This document shows positions 1 to 7,883 of a DNA stretch of 64,000 nucleotides, one piece after another. The notes under the pieces are model-generated. The model was given only the letters and a program-made list of their open reading frames with translations. It was not told the origin of the DNA and ran no database searches. The stretch comes from Afipia sp. OHSU_II-C1. Its GTDB lineage: Bacteria; Pseudomonadota; Alphaproteobacteria; Rhizobiales; Xanthobacteraceae. The stretch lies in contig NZ_APJI01000030.1 of NCBI RefSeq assembly GCF_000497575.1, positions 49,035 to 113,034 of the forward strand, given 5' to 3'. Each line of letters opens with the position of its first letter. Position 1 is the stretch's first letter. Position numbers and translations under genes: made by a program.

Positions 1-1350
1 GCATCGACATTGCTGCATCTCGGGCCCGGCCTCGCCAACGGCCTCGCCAATCTGCACAACGCCAAGAAGGCGCATTCCGGCATCGTCAACATTGTCGGTC
101 AGCATGCGACCTATCACATCGAATACAACGCGCCGCTGACCTCGGACATCGAAGGTCTCGCGCGGCCGATGTCGGCGTGGGTTCGCACCTCGCCGGACTC
201 GAAGTCCATTGCGCGCGACGGCGCTGCCGCCATTGCGGCGGCGCGAAGCCATCCGGGCCAGATCGCGACGCTTATTCTCCCCGCCGACACAGCCTGGAAT
301 GAAGCCGATGGCATCGCGCAGGTGCCCGAGGATTCGCAGCGCGCCAGTTATTCGCCGCAGGCGGTCGATGAAGCCGCGCGCGTTCTGCGCAGCGGTGAGC
401 AGACGCTGCTGCTGCTGACCGGCAAGGCGCTCACGGAAGAAGGACTGGCGCTCGCCGCGCGCATCGCCGGCAAGACCGGATGCAAGGTCATGGGCCAGAC
501 CTACAATCCGCGCATGGCGCGTGGCCGCGGCCGCTTCTCCATCGACCGCATTCCCTATGTGATCGAGCAGGCGCTGCCGATCCTGAAGGATTTCCGCCAC
601 ATCGTTCTGGTCGAGACCAACGACCCGGTGGCGTTCTTCGCCTATCCGAACAAGCCGAGCCTGCTGAAGCCGGAAGGCTGCGAGGTGCATCGCATGTGCG
701 AATCCGGCGAGAACTCGGTGGCGGCATTGCACGCGCTGGCCGATGCGCTCGGCGCCAAGGCGGCGGATGCGCAGCCTCAGAAGCTGATGGAGCTGTCCAA
801 ACCCACCGGCGCGCTGACGCACGCCTCGATCGCGCAGGCGATTGCGATGGCCATTCCGGAGAACGCCATCGTGGTCGATGAATCGATCACCACCGGCCGC
901 GGATTCTTTCCGCCGACGGCGGCAGCCGCTCCGCATGACTGGCTTCAGAACATGGGCGGGTCGATCGGCTTCTCGACCCCCGTTGCGACCGGCGCCGCGG
1001 TCGCCTGTCCGGACCGCAAGGTGATCTGCATGGTCGGCGATGGCAGCGCGATGTACACGCTGCAATCGCTGTGGACGCAGGCGCGGGAGGGACTCGATGT
1101 CACCACGATTGTGTTTGCCAACCGCACCTATCAGATCCTCAAGGGTGAGTTCGCCGGCGTCGATGCGGGCGAGCCCGGCCGCAAGGCGCTCGACATGCTG
1201 AACATCGACAATCCCGCCCTCGACTGGGTATCGCTGGCCAAGGGCATGGGCGTGTCCGCGCAGTCGGTCACCACGGCGGAGGACTTCTCGAACGCACTGA
1301 CCAATTCGGTGCGCGAAAAGGGTCCGCGGCTGATCGAAGTGGTGATGTAA
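1..1350 (+). CDS. Acetolactate-synthase-like thiamine-diphosphate enzyme (5' end outside window)
   Basis: The reading frame is already open at base 1, so the N-terminus lies upstream and about 449 residues are visible. The order of parts fits the acetolactate synthase/benzoylformate decarboxylase family: the end of the pyrimidine-binding domain (HLGPGLANGLANLHNA), a central domain, then the thiamine-diphosphate-binding domain with GDGSAMYTLQSLWTQAREG and the following NRTY. Enzymes of this family join or cleave 2-oxo acids in the cytoplasm. No regulatory subunit gene follows, so it is probably a catabolic paralogue and not the biosynthetic IlvB. The substrate cannot be told from sequence. The family is clear; the exact reaction is not. 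Confidence 0.85.
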   Translation, partial: ASTLLHLGPGLANGLANLHNAKKAHSGIVNIVGQHATYHIEYNAPLTSDIEGLARPMSAWVRTSPDSKSIARDGAAAIAAARSHPGQIATLILPADTAWNEADGIAQVPEDSQRASYSPQAVDEAARVLRSGEQTLLLLTGKALTEEGLALAARIAGKTGCKVMGQTYNPRMARGRGRFSIDRIPYVIEQALPILKDFRHIVLVETNDPVAFFAYPNKPSLLKPEGCEVHRMCESGENSVAALHALADALGAKAADAQPQKLMELSKPTGALTHASIAQAIAMAIPENAIVVDESITTGRGFFPPTAAAAPHDWLQNMGGSIGFSTPVATGAAVACPDRKVICMVGDGSAMYTLQSLWTQAREGLDVTTIVFANRTYQILKGEFAGVDAGEPGRKALDMLNIDNPALDWVSLAKGMGVSAQSVTTAEDFSNALTNSVREKGPRLIEVVM

Positions 1351-1374
1351 CCGACAACAAGAGAAGGAACCCTG

Positions 1375-1414
1375 CGCGAGGCTTTTGCGTTGAATACGCA
1401 AGAGCATTCTCGCG
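1375..1414 (+). promoter_or_regulatory. Two-part RNA stem-loop in the leader of the next small gene
   Basis: An outer 6-bp stem (CGCGAG 1375-1380 with CTCGCG 1409-1414) encloses a 10-bp inner stem (1381-1390 with 1396-1405, one T-G pair) and a five-base loop. It is followed by a G run that probably serves as the ribosome site of the gene at 1427, not by a T run. It may be a translation-control hairpin or a weak terminator of the upstream gene. Confidence 0.45.
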
Positions 1415-1426
1415 GGGGGTTCTGAG

Positions 1427-1645
1427 ATGAAAGTCTTTCAGGGCTCGTCCTTCAGCCCCGACACCATTGCCGCCATGACGCAGGCCTTCGAGGAGGCCGT
1501 CGAGACCCTGCCATTCCCGGTGGGGTCGGCGCGGGTTCAGGCGCTCGCGAAGAACATCATCGAGCTTGCGTCGCAGGGGGAGCGTGACCCGGAGCGCATG
1601 AAGCTGCTGGCCCTGCTGGCGCTGAAGTCAGTCCCGCACGACTGA
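1427..1645 (+). CDS. Small conserved-type hypothetical protein, 72 aa
   Basis: The ATG is preceded by a G-rich ribosome site. The predicted product is a small helical soluble protein with no signal peptide or membrane segment. It begins MKVFQGSSFSPDTIAAMTQA and contains two predicted helices (about 12-28 and 36-66). I do not recognise a named family. Codon use resembles the flanking genes, and a structured leader lies directly upstream. It stands alone between the thiamine-diphosphate enzyme and the Flp pilin. Confidence 0.6.
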   Translation: MKVFQGSSFSPDTIAAMTQAFEEAVETLPFPVGSARVQALAKNIIELASQGERDPERMKLLALLALKSVPHD

Positions 1646-1810
1646 GGGCCGCGCCCGTGAAACGTCTGCGAATTTCCGATGGTGCGGGCGGTATCATGGA
1701 AAGGTTTAGTTAAGTCTTCGGCAGCTTCTTGCCGCTAGGTTAGCCGTGGCTTCAGCGAGCACTCGTATGGCGAAGCCGTCATGTGCAAGAAATGCAGTGA
1801 GGCTGATCCG

Positions 1811-1972
1811 ATGAAGACGGTGTTTGGTTTTATCCGTGACGAGAAGGCTGCGACATCGATCGAGTATGCCCTGATCGCAACGGGCATCGCGGTAGCGATC
1901 GTTGCTGCGGTCAACGGTCTCGGCACCACGCTCGGCGGCAAGTACGCCACGGTCAAGGCCGCGTTCGATTGA
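1811..1972 (+). CDS. Flp-family type IVb pilin, 53 aa
   Basis: The product is a typical Flp/Fap pilin: a short leader (MKTVFGFIRDEKA), then ATSIEYALIATGIAVAIVAAV, with the Glu-Tyr pair and hydrophobic helix characteristic of the family. Flp pilins are cleaved by a TadV/CpaA-type prepilin peptidase and assembled by the Tad machinery into adhesive pili. The chosen ATG at 1811 has GAGG about nine bases upstream; an ATG at 1781 in the same frame would add ten residues that do not fit the family. No tad/cpa assembly genes are in this window, so it depends on genes elsewhere. Confidence 0.85.
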   Translation: MKTVFGFIRDEKAATSIEYALIATGIAVAIVAAVNGLGTTLGGKYATVKAAFD

Positions 1973-2073
1973 TCCGACGGTCGGCGCGTTCCGCCGGCGC
2001 CATTCCAGCCAGCAAATTTTGCCTTTCGCTCCGGCGTGCAGACAGCCTAAGACAGAACGGGTCTTGGGCGAGG

Positions 2074-3195
2074 ATGCACATGGGCGAGGCGGGCGCGCGA
2101 CGTTTCCACCCGGAGCTGGAAAGCCTCCGGGGGCTGGCCGCGTTGTCCGTTGCCGGATTCCACATTTCCCAATCGCCTGCGCTGGTGGGCGGCGAGTCCG
2201 TCATCCTGAAGGCGATGCCGTCGGCGGCCATGGATGTGCTGAAGATCCTGTTTCAGGGCCAGCCCGCGGTGGTGTTCTTTTTCGTGCTGAGCGGCTTTGT
2301 GCTGACGGCCTCGCTGCAAAGGACGCCGCGCCCCGTCGCTGAAATCGCCTTGCCGTTCGCGATCGCGCGCATTTTCCGGATTTACCCGGCGTGGATATTC
2401 GCCATCCTGATGTTCGTCGGAGTCTACTGGCTGACGGGACGAACATTGAGTGTCGTTCCGTCGCTGGCGGAGACAATTCAGAACATCCTGCTGCTGTCGG
2501 TCTCGATCGACGGTGTCGGCTGGTCGATCCAGACCGAGCTGCTGGCGATCCCCGTTCTTCTCATCGCGCTCCACTGGATCGCCGCCGGGAAGATTTTCAG
2601 GATTCTCGTCATCGCTTCGGTGATGGCCATTCTGACAAATCCCATGAAGGTGATCCTGCCGCTGGAGGGCGGCGAGCCGCGGGCGATATTCCTCTACTGT
2701 TTTCTGTTCGGCGCGCTCACCCATGTTCTCCTGCCGCGTGCGCAGCCCCGCCATGCCAATGCGCTGTTCGGCCTCGGCGTGGTGCTGTTCTTCGCCGGCG
2801 TGACCTTGTTCGCGCGTCACTTCAACGTCAGGGACGCCTGGGTGACGATCGCCTCGTGCCTGATGATTGCCGGCGGCGCTTTGGGCTTGCGTGGATGGCT
2901 GACGGTCCTGCGCGACAATGCCGTCCTCAGGTTTCTCGGCAGGGTGTCGTACAGTTTCTATCTGCTGCATCCGCTGACGCTGATGATCTGCTGGCAGATG
3001 GAGAAGGAGCTTGGCGCGGCGCTGCAGGCCGGATGCCCGCCATGGCTGGCTCTCCTGATCATGCTTGTCGTGTCGAGCGCGGCCGTGCTGCCGCTCGCAG
3101 CGCTGTCGTATCGCTTCGTTGAAAAGCCGTTCATCCGGCTTGGTCATCGGCTGACCGCATCGATGCGCGCGCGTGAGGCGGCGCTGGCCGGGTAA
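2074..3195 (+). CDS. Acyltransferase 3 family membrane protein
   Basis: The product is an integral-membrane O-acyltransferase (acyltransferase_3 family, OafA/NodX type) of about 373 residues and about ten membrane helices. The N-terminus has the family pattern RFHPELESLRGLAALSVAGFH, with the conserved Arg and His, and the C-terminus ends in SYSFYLLHPL followed by YRFVEKPF. Members move acyl groups onto sugars of surface polysaccharides. Starts at ATG 2074 or 2080 are both possible; 2080 has the better-spaced AGG. A longer frame from TTG 1969 overlaps the pilin gene and is unlikely. The acceptor is unknown and no polysaccharide cluster is adjacent. Confidence 0.8.
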   Translation: MHMGEAGARRFHPELESLRGLAALSVAGFHISQSPALVGGESVILKAMPSAAMDVLKILFQGQPAVVFFFVLSGFVLTASLQRTPRPVAEIALPFAIARIFRIYPAWIFAILMFVGVYWLTGRTLSVVPSLAETIQNILLLSVSIDGVGWSIQTELLAIPVLLIALHWIAAGKIFRILVIASVMAILTNPMKVILPLEGGEPRAIFLYCFLFGALTHVLLPRAQPRHANALFGLGVVLFFAGVTLFARHFNVRDAWVTIASCLMIAGGALGLRGWLTVLRDNAVLRFLGRVSYSFYLLHPLTLMICWQMEKELGAALQAGCPPWLALLIMLVVSSAAVLPLAALSYRFVEKPFIRLGHRLTASMRAREAALAG

Positions 3196-3240
3196 CGGGT
3201 CTGATTTCTGTGAAGGCGCCGAAAACGTCTGGTGAGAAAA

Positions 3241-3315
3241 TGGTGGGCGCACAAGGGATCGAACCTTGGACCTCTCCCGTGTGAAGGGAACGCTCTCCCG
3301 CTGAGCTATGCGCCC
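3241..3315 (-). tRNA. tRNA-Val (anticodon CAC)
   Basis: The minus strand folds as a full tRNA with a 7-bp acceptor stem (GGGCGCA with TGCGCCC) and a T arm around GGTTCGATCC. The anticodon loop TTCACAC sits on a TTCCC/GGGAG stem, giving anticodon CAC, which reads the GUG valine codon. The 3' CCA is encoded. It stands alone between the acyltransferase gene and a convergent coiled-coil gene. Confidence 0.95.
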
Positions 3316-3436
3316 GGAACCACCGGATATCTTTCGGAGCGGCGATTTACGAAAGCAGGGGCACAGGTGTCAAGCGCAGTCGGCCCGTGTGCTTGAGAAA
3401 TCGGCTCAAATCCAGCCGATGTGCTGGATAATCAGG

Positions 3437-4732
3437 TTAGCCCGGCTGACGTGCCCGCGAGGCGTGGGCCTGCAAGGCCCGAATCCGTTCGGCCAGCGTG
3501 CCGCGCGGCTCTGTCGCCGCCGGTGCCGCTCCGTTGGGGGCCGCGCCGTTTGTGGTCGTTGCCTTGACGATCGTGCTGATGGCGGGCTTCTGCTCTTCGG
3601 ACGCCAGGATCGCCTCGATCGGCGAGTCCGGTCCTTCCAGCGTCACAGCAAGCTTGGCGACTTCGGCTGCGATGTCATTGATGCGCTCGCGCAGCAGCGC
3701 GTTTTCCATGCGCTCTGTGGACCAGGAGCTTTCCGCCTGCTGCTGAATGAGATTGATGTCGCGCTGAAGTTTGGCGCGCTCATCCCGGGCGACGGTGAGC
3801 TGTTCCTCCAGCGCGGCCTTCTCCGTGCGAAGCTTCTCCACCGCCGCTGAATTGCCGGTGCCGGATGCCATGTCCTCGCGCAGCTTCTGCTCGGTCTGTT
3901 TCGCGGCCTCGGCCTGCTGGCGGAGCAGGGTGTTCTCGTATTCGCGCTCGGCGAGAATCTTGCCCTGCAAGGCAAGACGGTTTTCGAGGTCCGTGACCCG
4001 CGTCGACAGCATCTCGGTTTCCTTGGTCTGCACCACAAGCTGGCGATCGAGGTCGGTGACCTTCCCGCTCAGGTCCTCGACCTTTCCGCGCGCATCGCTG
4101 AGTTCGCGGGTCGCGATCTCGGCCTCGTTGCGATGATCGGTGAGGCGCTGCTGACTGCTGGAAACTTCCTTCTCGGCGTCGTTGACGCGGCTTTGCAGGG
4201 CTTCGATCTGGCTGCGGACCGCCAGCAGTTCGACCTGACGGCTTTCCGCCGTCATCGAGCGCTGGGAGAGCTCGCTGTTGAGCTTGCCGAGTTCACCCTG
4301 CTTGTCCGCGAGCTGCTGTTCTGCGATGCGCAGCGCCTGCGTCTTGGCGCTGAATTCTTCTTCCGTCGCCCGCAGCTGATCCTTCAGCGCCTTCTCGCGC
4401 GCTTCCAGCGCGAAAATCGCCGCGTTCTTTTCGCCGAGTTCGATCTTGAGGCGGTTGATCGCATCCGATTTCTTGCCGAGTTCGGCGAGCTGGCTCGAGG
4501 TCTTGTTCTTGAGCTGCTCGACGCTCATTTCGAGCCGGCGGGCGGACATCGCGAACTCGGCCCGCAACTGGTCCTTGTCGGCCTGGATCTCGGCCATCGA
4601 GAGCGGGGTCGCGGCTTCGAGGCGCTTGGTCGTGAGCCGGACTGCGCGGTTATGGACCAGCGGCACGATCATCAGACCGAACAGCATCGAGACCAGAAAA
4701 CCGATCGCCAAATACATGATCGGTTCGACCAT
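3437..4732 (-). CDS. Membrane-anchored long coiled-coil protein, 431 aa
   Basis: An N-terminal membrane helix (about 5-25, MYLAIGFLVSMLFGLMIVPLV) is followed by some 300 residues of continuous heptad-like sequence rich in Glu, Gln, Lys, Leu and Ala (about 45-370). The tail is Ala/Pro-rich and ends in LAERIRALQAHASRARQPG. Layout and length match conserved Bradyrhizobiaceae proteins of unknown function that are presumably anchored in the inner membrane with a rod in the cytoplasm. There is no enzyme motif. It could be structural or a scaffold, but this is inference from the coiled coil only. Confidence 0.75.
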   Translation of the reverse strand: MVEPIMYLAIGFLVSMLFGLMIVPLVHNRAVRLTTKRLEAATPLSMAEIQADKDQLRAEFAMSARRLEMSVEQLKNKTSSQLAELGKKSDAINRLKIELGEKNAAIFALEAREKALKDQLRATEEEFSAKTQALRIAEQQLADKQGELGKLNSELSQRSMTAESRQVELLAVRSQIEALQSRVNDAEKEVSSSQQRLTDHRNEAEIATRELSDARGKVEDLSGKVTDLDRQLVVQTKETEMLSTRVTDLENRLALQGKILAEREYENTLLRQQAEAAKQTEQKLREDMASGTGNSAAVEKLRTEKAALEEQLTVARDERAKLQRDINLIQQQAESSWSTERMENALLRERINDIAAEVAKLAVTLEGPDSPIEAILASEEQKPAISTIVKATTTNGAAPNGAAPAATEPRGTLAERIRALQAHASRARQPG

Positions 4733-4878
4733 ATGCGTACCCCTGCGTGAGAAAATATTAACTGTTTCACCATGCCACGGCGGGCCGGGAAAAAGCTAGC
4801 GGGACAGCGCGTTAACGTGAATCCGCCCGCCGCCGGAGGCAGGCGGGTTTACGCCGCGATTATGCAGTCAGGAAAGTG

Positions 4879-5448
4879 TCAGAAAGGGTTCCAGGTCGCG
4901 CGGGGCGTGAACTTCAGGTAGCCGATATTGGCGCCGAGCCGCAGGCCGACGCCTGAGCGGATCGGGACCAGCACGATGCCGTTCGCCGTCAGCGCCGTCA
5001 TGCCGAAGCCGCCGATAATGTAGGCAGAGCCGTCGATGCCGGCAAAGCGCTGATAGATCGCGTCGGTCGCGGGCAGGTTGTAGACCAGCACCATGGTGCG
5101 CGCGCCGTCGCCGCCCCAGTCGAAGCCGACCGACGGTCCCTGCCAGTAGACCCGCAGGTCGCCGGCATTCTTGGTGTAGAGCGTGCCTTCGCCGTAGCGC
5201 AGTCCCGCGACGAAAGCACCGCTGCCTTCCTCGCCGAGCACGTAGCCGTTGGGCAGGCCCCACTGGCTCACTGCGCGCTCGATCACGGACGCCAGTCCGC
5301 GCGACACGTTGCCGAAGAACCGGTGGCCCGCGCCGACCAGTTCGTCCGGACCATAGGTATTTGGGGCGCGCTGTTGGGCCGAGGCCGGCACGGCCAGGGA
5401 AATCGTCGCCGCAAACACCAGCGCCGCGATGCGCAAAGCAAAGGTCAT
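4879..5448 (-). CDS. eipA: EipA/DUF1134 family periplasmic envelope protein
   Basis: The product is a 189-residue exported protein with a clear signal peptide (MTFALRIAALVFAATISLA, cleavage after PASA) and a DUF1134 domain over nearly the whole mature part. Recognisable blocks are VGAGHRFFGNVSRGLASVIE, QGPSVGFDWGGDGARTM and GVGLRLGANIGYLKF. In Brucella and Caulobacter, EipA is a periplasmic beta-barrel-like protein needed for envelope integrity. The ATG at 5448 is chosen because AGGGG lies just upstream and the signal peptide begins there; the same frame is open further upstream to 5712 without family similarity. Confidence 0.85.
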   Translation of the reverse strand: MTFALRIAALVFAATISLAVPASAQQRAPNTYGPDELVGAGHRFFGNVSRGLASVIERAVSQWGLPNGYVLGEEGSGAFVAGLRYGEGTLYTKNAGDLRVYWQGPSVGFDWGGDGARTMVLVYNLPATDAIYQRFAGIDGSAYIIGGFGMTALTANGIVLVPIRSGVGLRLGANIGYLKFTPRATWNPF

Positions 5449-5569
5449 GAAAGAACCCCTTGGACCACAGATGGCCGAGTTGCATGTCCATCGCTTAACG
5501 CCTTGCTGAGAAGCAATGGCATAAGCTGCGGTCCCACGTCCCCGACTCGATTGTTTATCGGCATCAACT

Positions 5570-6067
5570 ATGACGGCACGGCGGCAAGAAAATAAAGGGC
5601 AGCGCCTTGGAATCGCCTGTCTTGCGGTCCTTGCCGGGCTGGCCGGACCGTATACCAGCGCATCGGCGGTCACCGAGCGGGTGGTCGTGAACCGCCATAG
5701 CGGCCTTGCCATCGATGGCTTCGACCCTGTGGCCTATTTCACCGACGCTGAGGCGGCCAAGGGGCAGCCCGACATCGAGGCGTCCAGGGATGGTGCCGTC
5801 TGGCGTTTCCGGAACGAAGCCAACCGCGCCGTTTTCCTCAGCCATCCGGATATCTACGGACCCCGGTTCGGCGGCTATGACCCGGTCGACGTGGCGCGCG
5901 GCAAGACCGTCGCCGGGCAGGCGCGGCTATGGCTGGTGTCCGGTGAACGGCTGTATCTGTTCAGCCGCGAAGACAACCTCAACGCCTTTGCCGCCGATCC
6001 GGATGCTGTCCTCAAACAGGCGGCCGGCAAATGGCCGGCGCTGGTCGAAACGCTCTCCGCTTACTGA
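5570..6067 (+). CDS. Exported YHS-domain protein, 165 aa
   Basis: A signal-like N-terminus (about 13-33) precedes a YHS-type module containing AIDGFDPVAYF, then VWRFRNEANRAVFLSHPDIY and FGGYDPVDVARG. This 'YHS domain-containing protein' type is common in alphaproteobacteria, where a periplasmic metal-binding role is suspected but not settled. It is convergent with cysQ, and the two stop regions overlap by seven bases. The first ATG is used. The family is secure; the function is not. Confidence 0.8.
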   Translation: MTARRQENKGQRLGIACLAVLAGLAGPYTSASAVTERVVVNRHSGLAIDGFDPVAYFTDAEAAKGQPDIEASRDGAVWRFRNEANRAVFLSHPDIYGPRFGGYDPVDVARGKTVAGQARLWLVSGERLYLFSREDNLNAFAADPDAVLKQAAGKWPALVETLSAY

Positions 6068-6885
6068 TCGACTGCGGCGGGATCGCCCCACGCAATGAAC
6101 TCGGGCACCAGAAAATCCTCGCGCGCTTCCCCGAAGCACAGCGCGGCGCCCTTGCTGTCCGTGATCAGCCCGCCGGCCGCGGTTACCACCGCATGCCCCG
6201 CCGCCACGTCCCATTCGGAGGTCGGGGACAGCCGGGGGTAGATGTCGGCGCCGCCCTCGGCGATCCGGCCAAACTTGACCGCCGATCCGAGGGCCTGCCG
6301 GATCGCTCCGGGGCGGGCCGCAATGAAGGCTTCGGTGCGCTTGTCGCCGTGGGACCTGCTCACGGCCACGATCCAGGCCGTGCGAGGGCCCGGATGAGGG
6401 CGGGTGTGGATCGGCTGGGCCGAGCGGGCCTTGCCGTCCTTGGTCATCATCAGCCGCTCGGCTCCCCGGCCGACAATTCCCCGCCAGACCAGCCCGAGGG
6501 CGGGGGCTGCGATAATTCCCAGCACCGGCGAGCCATTGGTGATGAGCGCGACGTTGACGGTGAATTCGTCGCGCCCGGCCACGAACTCCTTGGTGCCGTC
6601 CAGCGGATCGACCAGGAAAAAGCTGTTCTTGTAGGGGCGTGCGGCCAGGTCGGTTCGCTCCTCGGACAGGGCCGGAACATCTGGCACGAGCCTGTTCAGG
6701 CCTTCCGCGATGATGTGATGGGCTGCCATGTCCGCTTCGGTGACGGGAGAGCCATCGGATTTGCCGGTCACCTGCATGGTGGACCGGCTGACGCCGAGGA
6801 TCGCCGCGCCCGCCGCCACCACGATGTCGGTCAGCGGCTCCATCAAGAGGGCGGCGGCGTCGCGGTCGATCGCAGGGCTGGTCAT
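6061..6885 (-). CDS. cysQ: 3'(2'),5'-bisphosphate nucleotidase CysQ
   Basis: The product is a 274-residue inositol-monophosphatase-superfamily enzyme. CysQ removes the 3' phosphate from PAP, a by-product of sulfate assimilation and sulfotransfer. Metal-binding motifs are visible: SPVTEADMAAHHII, SEERTD, DPLDGTKEF (about 91-99) and, near the end, SEWDVAAGHAVVTAAGG. Spacing and length match CysQ well. It is a single gene, convergent with the YHS protein. A plain inositol monophosphatase is less likely, because DGTKEF with SEWD is the CysQ form. Confidence 0.9.
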   Translation of the reverse strand: MTSPAIDRDAAALLMEPLTDIVVAAGAAILGVSRSTMQVTGKSDGSPVTEADMAAHHIIAEGLNRLVPDVPALSEERTDLAARPYKNSFFLVDPLDGTKEFVAGRDEFTVNVALITNGSPVLGIIAAPALGLVWRGIVGRGAERLMMTKDGKARSAQPIHTRPHPGPRTAWIVAVSRSHGDKRTEAFIAARPGAIRQALGSAVKFGRIAEGGADIYPRLSPTSEWDVAAGHAVVTAAGGLITDSKGAALCFGEAREDFLVPEFIAWGDPAAVDQ

Positions 6886-7048
6886 GGATGGGTCTCGGTT
6901 GCGTACATGTCAGCCTTCAATTCCGCTGTGGTCGGTGGCCGCAGGGCCAGCCGCAGTGTATCAAATCATAAAGCACGCTTGATTCGCCGCGTCAGCATCC
7001 TGTGGCCCCCGTGATTGCAGGAAATCGCTGGAAAATCCGAGGAAATTC

Positions 7049-7696
7049 ATGTCTGGCACGTCAACTCCCGGTCCTACACCCGATGCTCTCGAACTCGCCG
7101 CGTTGATGTGTTCGCGCGTCTGCCACGATCTCATCAACCCGGTGGGCGCCATCGTCAACGGCCTTGAGGTGTTCGACAGCAGCAACAAGGAAGACGACAA
7201 GGAGTTTGCGCTCGATCTGATCCGCAAGAGCGCGAAATCCACCTCGGCACGGCTGCAGTTCTGCCGCATCGCCTACGGCGCCGCGGGCTCTGCCGGTTCC
7301 CAGATCGATCTCGGCGAGGCGCAGAAGATGACGCGCAATCATCTTGAGGACGAGAAGACCAAGATCGTCTGGAATCTGCCGCACGTCCTGATGGCGAAAA
7401 ACCGGGTCAAGCTGCTGCTGAACATGTTCGTCATCGCGCAGCAGGCGATTCCGCGCGGAGGTCAGCTCATCGTCGATCCGATCGGCGAGGGAGACACGAT
7501 GGGATTCCGTCTTCGCGCCGCTGGCACCAATGCGCGCGAGCCGCAGAACGTCGCGGCGCAACTGAATCTCGACAATGCCGGATCGGTCTCCGCGCATGCG
7601 GTACAGCCCTACTACACGGCGCTGCTGGCGCAGGCGTGCGGGCTCAAGGTGTCGCTGGCCGCCGAGCCGGATGCCGTGGTTCTGACCGCGGCCTGA
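7049..7696 (+). CDS. chpT: Histidine phosphotransferase ChpT
   Basis: The product is a 215-residue histidine-kinase-like phosphotransferase. The dimerisation helices carry the phospho-accepting His in CSRVCHDLINPVGAIVNGLE (His about 26), and a degenerate ATP-lid domain fills about 95-215 without the ATP-binding boxes of a true kinase. In Caulobacter ChpT passes phosphate from CckA to CtrA and CpdR, and ctrA lies 9 kb downstream here. It heads the chemotaxis gene run, 187 bases before cheA, the usual place in Bradyrhizobium relatives. The ATG matches the family start. Confidence 0.9.
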   Translation: MSGTSTPGPTPDALELAALMCSRVCHDLINPVGAIVNGLEVFDSSNKEDDKEFALDLIRKSAKSTSARLQFCRIAYGAAGSAGSQIDLGEAQKMTRNHLEDEKTKIVWNLPHVLMAKNRVKLLLNMFVIAQQAIPRGGQLIVDPIGEGDTMGFRLRAAGTNAREPQNVAAQLNLDNAGSVSAHAVQPYYTALLAQACGLKVSLAAEPDAVVLTAA

Positions 7697-7883
7697 CGAT
7701 ATCTTCATGAACTCTTAATGATGCGGGCGCCGGAAAATGCCGGTGCCCGCCGGCATTTGCGTTAGGCGTTTATTCAGCGCGTTCTTTTCTGATTGCTCAA
7801 CCAATATTAAACGCTTTGCCCCGACACTGGCCGGAATCTAGGAGGCGTGACGTTCATGCCTCCCTTGCCAGAAGGCCGGCTTC

